NCBI RefSeq assembly: GCF_036669915.1
Contig: NC_089320.1
Coordinates: 344,245-408,244, forward strand
Direction of reading: 5' to 3'
DNA: 64,000 nucleotides
Source: Pocillopora verrucosa
Lineage: Eukaryota; Cnidaria; Anthozoa; Scleractinia; Pocilloporidae
The notes beneath the pieces were generated by a model. The model was given only the letters and a program-made list of their open reading frames with translations. It searched no databases and was not told the DNA's origin. Both the position numbers and the translations under genes were made by a program. Positions 1 through 10,995 of the stretch are shown here, piece after piece. Each line of letters starts with the position of its first letter. The first letter of the stretch is position 1.

Positions 1-3000
1 GTGCGACAGGAAACGCAAGAAATCAGATTGGATCAAATTGCTCAAAGTTATGACCTCGGCATCGCAATTTCCTGAGTCACGGTGGTCTTTAATCTTTATT
101 CTATAATCTGTTTTTACTAAAACTCGATTTGATGATATTTTATTTTACCCTGATGTACCTTAGCTCATATCCTCTGCGTATTTCCCAAAGAGGTCAAACC
201 TAAATGACGTTAGAATCTAAATAACTATTTTTTAAGAGCTCAGTAGGACAAGGAAATTATAGGATATCAGCCAGTAAATAGTTTAAAGTTATCATTATTT
301 ACTCACCTATTATCAGTAGTATTATTATAATTAGTTTGCTTGAATGAAAAAAGTTAAGGGTATGTGAAAACTCAGCTTTCACCTGAAGGTGATTTTGTGG
401 TATTGACATGCATTCGTGGTCAAGCCATCGATGACTAAAGTAAAATTTTGTTGTATCTAATTAAAACAAAGTTATGACCTCAAGCAGTTCGTTTCCCTCA
501 ATCAAGTTTACGAACATTCTTGAGGCTAATATTTATGTTTGATCCCCGCCATATTCTGTTACCAAAATCCTCACGGAATAAGAGTTATCAAATACTTCTC
601 CTTACTTTGCAAACAGGATTTCAAGCGCAATGAGCTTGTTGTCTGTAAAGTCGCAATTGAAAAGTATTTTGCCCAAGAGAAAAGGCGGTATCAGACTAAA
701 TTCCACCCTTTTTCACAAAATTTAGAGAAGTAAAGTTCTCACTTTTCTATTAAGTACTTTTTTCGGTTTGTTTTCCCGTTCTTTGACTGTCACTCAGTTT
801 GACGATGAGATATTTCTTTTTTTGCACATATCTGCCATGCCATATCGAGTGCGTATCTTTTCAAGAAAGTTAAACTTTGCTGATGTTAAAATCTGAATTA
901 TTTTCTGTTTAACGAGCTTGATGGGACAAAAGAACTCAAAGGATACCAACAAAGAAATTTTTTGAAATTATCATCATTAATCTGTTTATCCCTTTATCGT
1001 CTCGTAAAAAAATCATGGGTTTATTTCTAATTTCTGCTAAAAAATTAACAATGATTTCACGATGTTAATATGGGCTGACATTTATTCGTGATTAGGCCAC
1101 TACCGAACATGAGATCGTTTTAAGGTACACATAGTTGCGCCCAATCTAATCAAAGTTAGGATTTCCAGCATTTCCGGAATCAAAGTGGTTTACATTCTTT
1201 TTAAAAAGATCATATGTTTGATCCCCACCAAATTTGGCACGAAAAGTCTCACGAAACATCAAGAGCCGTCAATCAGCTCTGAACATCTTTAATTTGCAAG
1301 CTGGACTTTAAGCGCGATTCTCAGCGAGTTTGCAACTTGCAAAATGCCTTGATCGAGGCCAAAGGGTGCTTCACACTAGCTTTTAACTGCTTTTCAACAA
1401 ACCTTTGAGCACTGAAAAGTTCTTTATTTAATCATAGTTTCTCTTTGATTTTTCTGTTCTTTTCTCTGACTCGGTTTTATGATTATCTTCTCTGCACAGT
1501 CTTCCTTCGGTTATGTACACAGCATAGTTTCCAGAAAGTCTAAACGTAACCGACCGTAACTCTGAATTAGTTCATATTAACGAGTGAATATTGGGAAGCA
1601 ACACTCGTTGTCATCTTCATGCATGTATCTATTAGCTTCTTTGCTCCAGAAACGAAACTTTGCGGTTATTCAAAGCATCTTCTTTGTAGTAATTACGTTT
1701 ATTCGTGGTCAGGGCACTGAAGACTGGAGATTGACAAAAACAACATTATTTTTTTTGCCAAACCTAATGGAAGTTCTGACCCCGAGAAGTCTTAGCCGAA
1801 AATGTTCACGTATTGGACCAAAGGCCGCTTTAAATTAGCCAGACTTCGACTTTCTTTTTTTCAATAAGATTAAAGAAGTGAAGAATTCTTTTTTTTAAAT
1901 CATGTTTCTTTTTCAAAGAGATCAAACCTAACTAAGGTTAAAATCTGTTCAAGGATATATATTGCATAAAGGACATAGGATCACAGGATATAAATCAGAA
2001 AATATAATGAATTGTCATAACAAGCATTCATTTCCTTTCATTCCAGTGACGAAACCTTAAAAACACCTGCTTTCAAATTTCGGTAATTTTGCGCCGTCGA
2101 CATACGGTGACAAGCGTTCATGCGTCAGACAACTCAAGAAATCAGATTGGATTAAATCGCCCAGTTTAAGCTATGACCCTGGCAATATCAATCTCCTGAA
2201 GTCGCGGTAGTATTTGATCTTGAGATTGAATCGGTTTTTTTTACTTTAACTCGATTTGATGTTATCTTATTTTACACCTATTTAGCTTGGCCTTCCTCCA
2301 CGCTGTAGTTTCCAAAGAGGTCAAACTTTAACGACTTTAAAATCTGGATAACTTTTGTTTAACAAGCCTCAATCAAACTGAATCAATGAATTATTAAGTT
2401 ATTATTATCACATATATCCATTAATTTCCTCTAAATAAGATACTTTGGGATTATTTAAAGTATTTGCCATCGCTTTTCTGTAATTTGGTGATATTAATGA
2501 GATATGACAGTTGTGACCCCGAGCATTTCCTGACTCTCCGCCAAATTTGGTAAAAATTCTCAAAATGCTCACGAAACAGGAATAAGTTAAAAACAGGACT
2601 TTGAGCGCGACTTCTAATGAGTTCACATTAGCCTCCAACTATTTTTCATTAAAATTTGGAGAAATGAAAAGTAATTTCTTCTCTTTACTTTTATTCTCTC
2701 TTACTCTGACTCCGTTTAATTATTCGCTTAGCCTCGGTCTTTCTTTGGCCGTAAACACAGCATAGTCTAAACTTAACTGACCTTAAATCTAAATGAGTTA
2801 CTGTTTAAAGAGCACTATGGGGTAAAGAATACAGGGAAATACTAAATATCTCGAAGTGATTATCATGTTATCTATTAGATCGTTCATTTTGTTGTCTTTG
2901 TTCCAATGAGGAAACTTCGCGGTTATTCAAAACACATTACGTTAATTTGGTGGCTCTATAATAGAGTGACATGTATCTGTGGTCAGGCCACTGAAGAATG

Positions 3001-4200
3001 CAGATTGGTCAAAGCAACATTTCGTTTTGCCAAATCCAATCAAAATTATGACCGTACCCTGAGCAACAAGTTTCCTGAATCAAGATCGGTGGCGCCCAAA
3101 TTTTAAGATAAAGAATCGTCGAGTATATCTGAAGAATTTCAATTTGTGAACTAAACTATCAGCAGATATTCAATAAGTTGGCTACTTGATAAGTTTCATG
3201 TGTTCTTCGCTTTCGATTATCCTCTAACATCTTACCAACAAGTTCAGAGAAGTGCAAAGTTCTTCTTTTTTAATCAAATTTCTTTTTAAAGAGATCAAAC
3301 TTAATAAGTTGAATGTTTTGAAATTATTTTTATCACAATCTTTCGTTTATTTTTACTCCAGTTATCAAAGTTCGTAACACTCTTTTTTATATCTGGTAAT
3401 TTCGTAATATCGATATGGGATTAGAAGCATTCGCGCGTCAGGCAACTCAAGAAATCAGATTGGATCAATTCGCTTAGTTTAAGTTATGACTCTGGGCATA
3501 TCAATATCCTAGAGTTTTGAATCTGTTCTTTAACTCTAACTGGATATGATCTTATCCTATTTTACACCGATGTACCTTAGCTAACATTTATCAAGCTCAA
3601 ACTAACTTGATATCAAGATCCGAATAATTTCCTGTTTAACGAGCCTCGTGGGAGAGAGGAAATCAAAGTAGATCAATGAATTGAAAAATTGTTGTTATCT
3701 ATAAGTTGGAGCTATTTAAACATCTGCTCTCACCTTTCCGGAAATTTTGGCGGTATTGATGAGGGTAACCGTTATTTGTGGTCAGGCCACCGCTGAATGC
3801 AAGATTAGTTAAACTATATTTAGTTGAGCCCAATGTAATGACAGTTATGACACCGAGCATTTCCTGAATCAAGGTGGGATAAGGTGATCCCGCCAAATTC
3901 TGGCAGGGAAATTCTCACGAAACAAGAATTGTCCTTGAAGTACTTCTCTTTATCTTCATTTTGAGAACGGTGTTTAGGGCGTAATGCTCGGTGGGTTTGC
4001 CCTCTAAAAAGTCTCTTAATCAAAGTGAATGACCATTAAACTAAGTTTTTAAAGAATTCATAAGTGATAAGACTCAAAAGTCTTCCTTTTTTTATGTTTT
4101 TCAAATTTTTTTCCTGACCTTGCACAACGATTTGCCTCAATGATCAGATGCCCCTTCGCATGTTTCTATCAGGCATATTCATAAATCATAACCCGTGTTC
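1..4200 (+). repeat. Diverged tandem repeat array filling intron 1 of gene A
   Basis: Non-coding. Landmarks recur roughly every 420-680 bases: a block reading like GGTCAAACTTAA near 190, 870, 1530, 1920, 2312, 2763, 3292 and 3594, a block like TTCGTGGTCAGGCCACTGAA near 411, 1085, 1700, 2970 and 3775, and a block like CTCAAGAAATCAGATTGGAT near 1, 2119 and 3433. That implies about eight diverged units. The first bases match 11735 onward in intron 1 of gene B, so this is intron 1 of gene A, with exon 1 expected several hundred bases left of the window. Short reading frames here have no recognisable product. Confidence 0.7.
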
Positions 4201-4630
4201 ATCTTCTTTTTTAGTTTTATTCTTATAACTCCTTCCTCCATCTAGACCGTAAATGTCGATTGAATTGATAAAGGAAAAGTTCAAATATGATTATTTTACA
4301 CATTTCAAAATGTCATTTTTTTCAATATGATCATATTTTGTGGGTAATCAAAATAGTACGTAGGTAAATGTTTAGTACGGTAATGACTTCAGACCTCTTT
4401 TAGGTGTTTTTCCTCACAGACTCTTATAATAGGGTAAAGAGGGAGTTCTGTTGCATTCACTGGACCGTCGAACTGTAAAATAACAAACGGAACAGATTAA
4501 GATTTAAAAGAGGTCTGCAATTGAAGTAAATGGTTGCCATTTGGTATCAATAATGAAACGATAATCGTATGTTGGCCTACGCTGGTGACAAGATAAAAGC
4601 CATCTTTCTTGATAATCATTTATTTGTCAG

Positions 4631-5309
4631 GTTCTGAAAGCAAAGAAAAAGTGTGGTTTCAGTAAAGTATGATCATCAAAGAGAGAGAAGAGCTCCTATT
4701 GCTGGGTCACTAACTAAGCAGGACGTCCTCACAGAAATCAATAAAAATTTCAAAAAGTTCTGCGGTGTTAACAGAGATAGTTGTCAGACTGGACCACAGG
4801 TCCCCTGGAATACCCGGCACACCAGGTCCATCGGGTCCTATCGGGCCTTCAGGTAAGAGTGGTGATCAAGGAGCCGGAGGTCCTAAGGGAGTAAAAGGCG
4901 ACAAAGGCGATACAGGGTCCCCTGGACAACGTGGAGTTAAGGGAGACGTTGGTTCCATGGGTTCTCCTGGCATCAAAGGATCCGTCGGCTCGAATGGGAA
5001 CAAAGGCCATAGGGGATTGAGAGGCATGAATGGGGCCAAAAGGGGAATGCGTCACTCAACCGAACATTACCGTTTATCCACTTTCCCAGGCAGTCTTCCT
5101 CAACGAGGAAAGTGATATTGTACTGCTGGTTGAAGGTCGGACGCAATTGAAGATAACGTGGCAGAAGCTTGGTGGTTCTTTGCCTAATGGTGTTCAAACA
5201 GACAAACACATGCTTTTAATAAAAAATGTACAAAAGTCACATGTTGGGGATTACATGTGTACAGCTCTCTCTGGAGCGCTTAAAGCAATTAGCAGTTTGG
5301 AAATAAAAG
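4631..5309 (+). pseudogene. Frameshifted collagen/Ig1 exon of gene A
   Basis: 679 bases against 684 in the intact exon of gene B. Alignment shows three deletions: -1 soon after the acceptor (near 4645-4655, after which an original-frame TAA appears), -2 at the start of the Gly-X-Y region (near 4790-4802), and -2 just before the KGEC cap (near 5030-5040). The three reading frames stitched together give RERR, a Gly-X-Y run containing KGDKGDTGSPGQ, and an Ig domain ending GDYMCTA. The first Ig cysteine (FNC in gene B) is replaced by leucine. The splice acceptor TTTGTCAG and donor GGTAGG remain usable. Confidence 0.8.
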
Positions 5310-8300
5310 GTAGGATCTTAAATTTTGTTAGCTCTCCAGCTCAACTTTCAGTTATTTGAAAACTGACGAAGCATTGTCCAAAGCCTGAAGAAATATCCAT
5401 ATTCCTTCAATCAAAGCCTTGAATTAAATTCGTTCAGCTATGTCAAGCTTTCTCTGGATAAGAATTTCTAGAAATGACCAGCTTGTATCTGAAACATTCG
5501 TCAAGCCTATCTTTAGTATGACAAATAGATATCTTTTTTTCCTTTATAACCACCCAAATTTACCAAAAGGCCGCCAAAAAAGTCTCTTAATCAAAGTGAA
5601 TGACCATTAAACTAAGCTTTTAAGGAATTCATAAGTGATAAGGCTAATGAATTGTCCTTTTTTTGTGTGTTTTTTAAAGCTTTTTTTCTGATCTTCCACA
5701 ATGGCTCGCCTTAATGATCAGATGCTCCTTCGCACCTTTCTATCAGGCATATTTATAAATTATAAGCTATATCAAGCTTTTTTTGGATAAGAATTTCTGG
5801 AAATCATTACCTCGTATCTAAAACATTCGTCAAGCCTAATTTTTATATGACAATCAGATATTTTTTCCTCTAGAACCACCTAAATTTACCAAAAGGCCGC
5901 CAAAGCTGGTTATTCGCAATCGAGGAACAAATGTAAGCTTGTGCTGCAAGGTCAGAGGAAACCCTCGTCCAAAAGTTGAATGGTACCGGCCTGATAACCC
6001 GTCTGTCATGATCCCGCACTCCCTGGAATTTGGATGCCTTCAAATTAATATGGATAGAGAGAGCGCTCAAGGAACGGACTACATTTGTCGGGCTACAAAC
6101 AGCTTTGGAATGGTGCAAGGAATAGCCTCAGTGGTCGCAAGATCGTTTGGTATTACTCTTTTAGTTTAATTTTTATGGGAAGTGGAGGTTAAAACAGTCT
6201 GGAATAAATATGTTCGAGAAAAAGGAAAAAAAAATGCTAGATTTTTTATTAGGGAGCAAGCAGGACTTCAACGCTTTCATTAACTGTGAAATCAAAATCA
6301 TACCATCGTTTCTCGTAATTAAACCTATGTCTAGGATTGGAAACGAAATTTATTATAACTGCAGGTCTGACTTTATTTCTCTTTTATGTTTAGTTGCGGG
6401 ACAATCCTACATAATTGGAAGCAATGAAACTCACATCGCAGCCCTAAACCAATGGTTGCACCCTGTTGTAAAGAGTAGAACCTCTTCCTGGGCTTCGTGT
6501 TGGATAGCGACAAAACATGGTTGGAAGGGCTCTACATTTCACAATTTGTGTGACAACAAAGGGCCGACTTTGGTAATTGTCCGTGTTGGAGATTACATCT
6601 TTGGTGGATACGCTGGTGTATCATGGAGAAGACATCGTAAGTAAAGGATTTCGTGGTTTCTTTTAAGTTCCTTTTTTCGTCAGTGAGTCAAACTATTGAA
6701 AGTAAGAATGTGAGTTTGAAGACCTAACGCAACATATACGGCAGCTGCTAATGCAGGCTAATGTAAGCCGCAATCACTCTTCTGAAAATCAACCTAACCT
6801 GAGATGTTTGCCGAAAGTTTTGCTCTAGTTCTACAAGACTTAAGGAAAATTGCGGATTAAAGACAAGAGGTTTTCAGTACTATTTTCTCAAACATTTTAT
6901 TGTTTGATGTTTAGATGGTGATGCTTTACTTGCTTGTAAAACTTGCTCCTCAGGATTGCCCGTCAGTAAGGGCAGGAGAAAAGCTAATGAGTCAAATATC
7001 TTCAATTTAATGACTTTAAAAAGCTCACTTGAACGGAAATGGCTAGGATAAACGAATTCTAAAGTGTATTCGAGGTGTTCTTTTCAGAAGAGTCCTTGTT
7101 TGTTGATTGGGTTGGGTGGAAAATTTGGGGGAACTAGCATTGTATCGCCCCACACTTAGCGAAAAGCATCAAGACTTCTCAAACTGTCTTTAACTGTTTT
7201 TTTGTTAATGTCTCAGTTCTGTAATATACTTTTAATTCCACTTAAATCAATTTCTTTCCTCTCCGTGTAACTATGGTTACCTGACTCATAACTGTGATAG
7301 ATCTCTTCGAGTTCTCAGTGACTCATGCTACTGAATTATGAATTTTTCTGTTACTTCCGAATTCTGTCAACCCACTTTTGAACTCTGTCTCAGTTGCGCT
7401 GCTCAATTCTGTCTACTAAGTAAGTTTTAGAGGACATACTTATATATTCACTACTGATAAACATGGCCGGGCGAGCCAGCTGATTGACCATGAGAGATTA
7501 ACCATTTGTTGTTAGAGCACTAACCCACTTTGACATGAAACACAAATGAAAAACAGCGTGCTAAGAGTTTCTGATTAACCAAATCAACTTCTACTACGTA
7601 AACCGACACAGTAACTTTCGAGTGGGTCCAAATCAAGATCAGCAGGAAAACTACTCTCGTACACTTATGGGAGTTAAAAAAGACTGGTATAGTTCAGGAA
7701 ACTCATCGCGATAGCTTAATCTCAAATAACTTCAGACTTCGAATTCAAATTTTAACCACATGCTGATTATAAACGAATGACTTAATCATTCTGAACTAAA
7801 TAAATACTGCACAACATGATGATGTTTTGTTTCTGCTGTCAAAAATATCGTGGCCCCCAATCCTTCTCTTTTTTAGAAGATTGTGACGATTAATAACACA
7901 TTTCTAGCGCGCTGACAACACTGTATGAAACGCACGACAAGACACAAATTAGAAATTTTAAGTGTTGGATTTCATCTGACGAAATAGCGCTTTATTATTC
8001 GATATCTCTTTGGTTTCATTTTTGTTTTTGGTTTTTTTTCAGCATGCCCTGTTGGTTGAAAATACATTTCTATTGGTATGTTCAGATTACTAAAATTGTT
8101 TTACCATAGCTTTTTATTACTATTTTGCTCATCAGCTAAAATAAATTACTGTGGACGAGTGTACAGTCCAACCTCCTTCATGTTTTCATTGGTAAATAAG
8201 CCTGGATGGGGGCCGACGAAACTGCCTCAACTCGGATATGACAGTCCTATTGGATTTTCCATGATGTCTTGTCATAATGATGGACCAATATTTGGTACAG

Positions 8301-8482
8301 GAAGCGATCTTACAATTTTAGACGACGCCCACAAGAGTAAAACATCCTATGCACACATCGGAATGTCCTACAGCGCACCTAAAGGTCAAAGTCCTGATTC
8401 CGACTTCACTAACACATTCATGGCAGGAAGTGAATATTTCTCACCTGATGAGGTTGAAGTCTTGTATGAAAGAATTGACTAA
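4631..8482 (+). CDS. Gene A: collagen/Ig/TLDc membrane protein, 5' partial, collagen exon damaged
   Basis: Exons 2-5 of a tandem paralogue of the gene at 10996-16719. Exons: 4631-5309 (RERR site, collagen, Ig1), 5874-6149 (Ig2), 6394-6636 (first half of TLDc, with LCDNKGPTLVIV and YIFGGY), 8136-8482 (second half of TLDc, ending DEVEVLYERID and a stop). Exons 3 and 4 have exactly the same lengths (276 and 243) and phases (1-1) as in gene B, and all acceptors and donors are AG/GT. Exon 1, with the signal anchor, should lie left of the window. Exon 2 carries three frame-shifting deletions compared with gene B and has lost the first Ig1 cysteine, while exons 3-5 are clean. Either the gene is a young pseudogene or exon 2 is skipped, which would keep frame because it is phase 1 on both sides. 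An extracellular role beside gene B's product is inferred. Confidence 0.75.
5438..5907 (+). repeat. Local duplication with captured upstream segment in gene A intron 2
   Basis: The end of intron 2 plus the first ~30 bases of the Ig2 exon occurs twice: 5438-5580 and 5765-5907. Between the copies, 5577-5762 is a second copy of 4007-4190 (shared text such as TCTTAATCAAAGTGAATGAC). The downstream copy leads into the intact Ig2 exon; the upstream one is a dead exon start (CCGCCAAAA then repeat). Gene B has a single copy at the equivalent place (from 14730). Confidence 0.75.
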
Positions 8483-10995
8483 AGTAGGCGAATTGAAGTA
8501 ACGATAACATTTAAGTTTTCTATGTTATTTTTGATCAAAATGGTTATTCTACCTCTATCATTAGCTAGATGAGAATCATCAACGAATGTTTATGTAATAG
8601 TACTGTCCTGTCCTATATCATCCAGATGTGATCATTTGTATAATTGGTAAAGAATTAATGAAACTCAAAAAGGCTTTCAGCGACACAAACTCGAGGTACA
8701 ATACATTACCTCGATCTCTTAATTTTGTATAAAATTTTGAAAGCAAGTTGTAAATTCTGCGGTAATTTGTAAAGCTTATTTCGCACAAACTAAGTTTTCA
8801 AGTATTTTAGTATTACAATTGTAACGCAGCATGAGCGCAGCTAAGTGAATGTCCCCTCCCTTATCTCCGATCCTTTGTAAGATAATAAGTGCATAGAATT
8901 TATCCGGCAGAATTCTTTTCCAGAGCTAGATCTCTGCTCCATTGGCCTGTTTGTCTCGGTGCATGAATTCCAGCCAGACGACACGCATGGGAAGGCTATA
9001 GTACAATCTACTTCGCATTTGGCGGGTGGAAATTTGTATCTGTGATTCTCCCTTTCCCATCTCCCCTCCTTGTTACGCCCCTTTGGAGCGAAAATTAAAG
9101 TATTTTTAAGTGAGTTTAAAGTAATGATAAAGAAAACAAAATTCGAATCGTATAACTCCTTGATTATTTTGTATCAATTCTAATATTTCATTTAGTAGAC
9201 AAATTTAGGAATATCTAAACGCAAGTGTGAGACACAATATGGGGGCAGTTATCATTTGGGAATTGTTCCTGTTACTGCCCCCTTGTCACGAACTTCTTTT
9301 TTTTCCGCTGAGTGTATTTTTACTTTGTGTGACCACTATATAAATGAATAAAACCGTGGGGAAAAAAGGTTAAAGCCGCGAACAAATGTCTTATTGTAAG
9401 TCTCTTTGGGTAATCGAGGCGATTGCAAACTTTCTGCTTGAAAGTGTCACATAATCCGTTAAGTCTGGCAGAAATGATAGTTCGAGCGGGAAGGAAGGGG
9501 GAAGAAACAAAACGAAAGGCCCTCGTTTTACTAGCAAGAGAACATATCCTTATTCCTGGCTCATTCATCAAAATCCAAACAAATAAGAATATATATCCAG
9601 TTCCTCCTCTCAAACCAAGTGACTGGATCAAAAAAGTTGAACCAAGAAGCCCACAATAAAACATGAACTACTCATAATCTCGGGATCCGTAAACACAGCT
9701 CATGAATTTAAATGATTAATGGCTCCTAAGCTTTCCTCTATTAGACACTCTGGTAGGAATGAAGTACTCCATACTGAAAAGCCAAAGGGAACGAACAAGC
9801 AACGGACGTCTGAATGTTTTTTCAAGGTCGAGTTGATCACATTTAATCTGTCTGACTAAGAGATTATAAACTGTTCATTTTATTATCTAGAAAGGACAAA
9901 TTTTTCTCTACATCCTCTAAAACATCAACAAGCCCGCTATCTAACATTGCCAGCGTACAGCTGTCGGACACAACAAACTACCGAACTTTGCTATTACGAG
10001 GTGGAAAGATCAACAGGATGCACAGTTTGAGGTACACTGGCAAAAACGTTTCCCGATTAAAGGAAAACGTGTCACTTCCCCCTAGGTGATAAGGGAAAAA
10101 AAACAACCAGTCACCAGGCACTTACTACCCGAACATTTAAACCGAGACATGTTCACACTATAAACTCAGTTGATGAAACTATATTATCTTGTTTCCCTCC
10201 ACCCCCCTTCCCTCCCCATAGACACAGCGCAACAGTTTCTTAAACCTCCTTATGCTAAGTACACGTTCGAGTTATTTCAAACCCTATTTTTGATGCTCTT
10301 CATCCGTCACAGTGTAACGTATTCAGATGTTCTTTAAGTTAGGAATTAAGCGTAATTAACTATTCCCCCAAAGGAAAAACTCTAAAAATACCGAACAAGT
10401 TAGGTAGAGTTTCCTTCTCCAAACTGAAATAGCACACAGCATCAAATTTTAGTTCACGCCGTCGTTTGATTACTGCCATTTCTTTTAGTTCAGTGCTATG
10501 ATTTCTATCGAATTATGGATACCATTTCATATATCTGTCCTGGTTGTTCACTTTCTTTCGGGCATCGTGATTGGTTACTTAGGGGTTTTGACAGGTTTTA
10601 TTGAGAATCACCGACTTGATCACAAAAAGGATGATAAGTTTGTTGTCCAATTCGCTAAACTCCGAGTACAGATAGACATTAAAGCAATACAACTCATTTT
10701 CCCGGTTTTCATAACTTGATAAAGCCGCTTGGTATGTTGAAAGAATACTCGAAAAGCTTGTAAATAACTCGCCCTAAAGCTCGTGATTTTCAAGCTGTAT
10801 ACGTGTTCTCCCAGCATGCCCCGTGGCTATTGATGACACTATAAAACCCGGGAAAATGAGTTGTATTCCTTAATCTGTGTTTTTTGACGACTGCGTCAGT
10901 GATATTCTGAACTAGAAGGGTACGCTGAACAGGTGCCGAAAGGGTAGTTTAACCTTAACTTGTACTACTGTGCCGGCTCAGTCCTCTCAAACGGG
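8483..10995. other. Intergenic interval between genes A and B
   Basis: No supported gene. 8600-9100 is the 3' flank of gene A; it is homologous to 17280-17830 after gene B and 31080-31620 after the TLDc remnant (shared AAAAAGGCTTTCAGCGA and GCAGCATGAGCG). Two antisense reading frames of 78-114 codons at 9320-9664 show no family resemblance or splice context. 10000-10995 should hold the gene B promoter, but no clear TATA or other core element was identified. Confidence 0.5.

Noticed and set aside
1..4600. Exon 1 of gene A inside the window
   Set aside because: No signal-anchor frame is present, and alignment with intron 1 of gene B places the window start already inside the intron.
9320..9664. 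Overlapping sense and antisense frames of 78-114 codons
   Set aside because: No family resemblance, splice context or copy elsewhere; expected by chance.
10960..10995. Upstream in-frame TTG start for gene B
   Set aside because: Eukaryotic genes rarely use TTG; ATG 10996 gives a normal cytosolic tail before the anchor.
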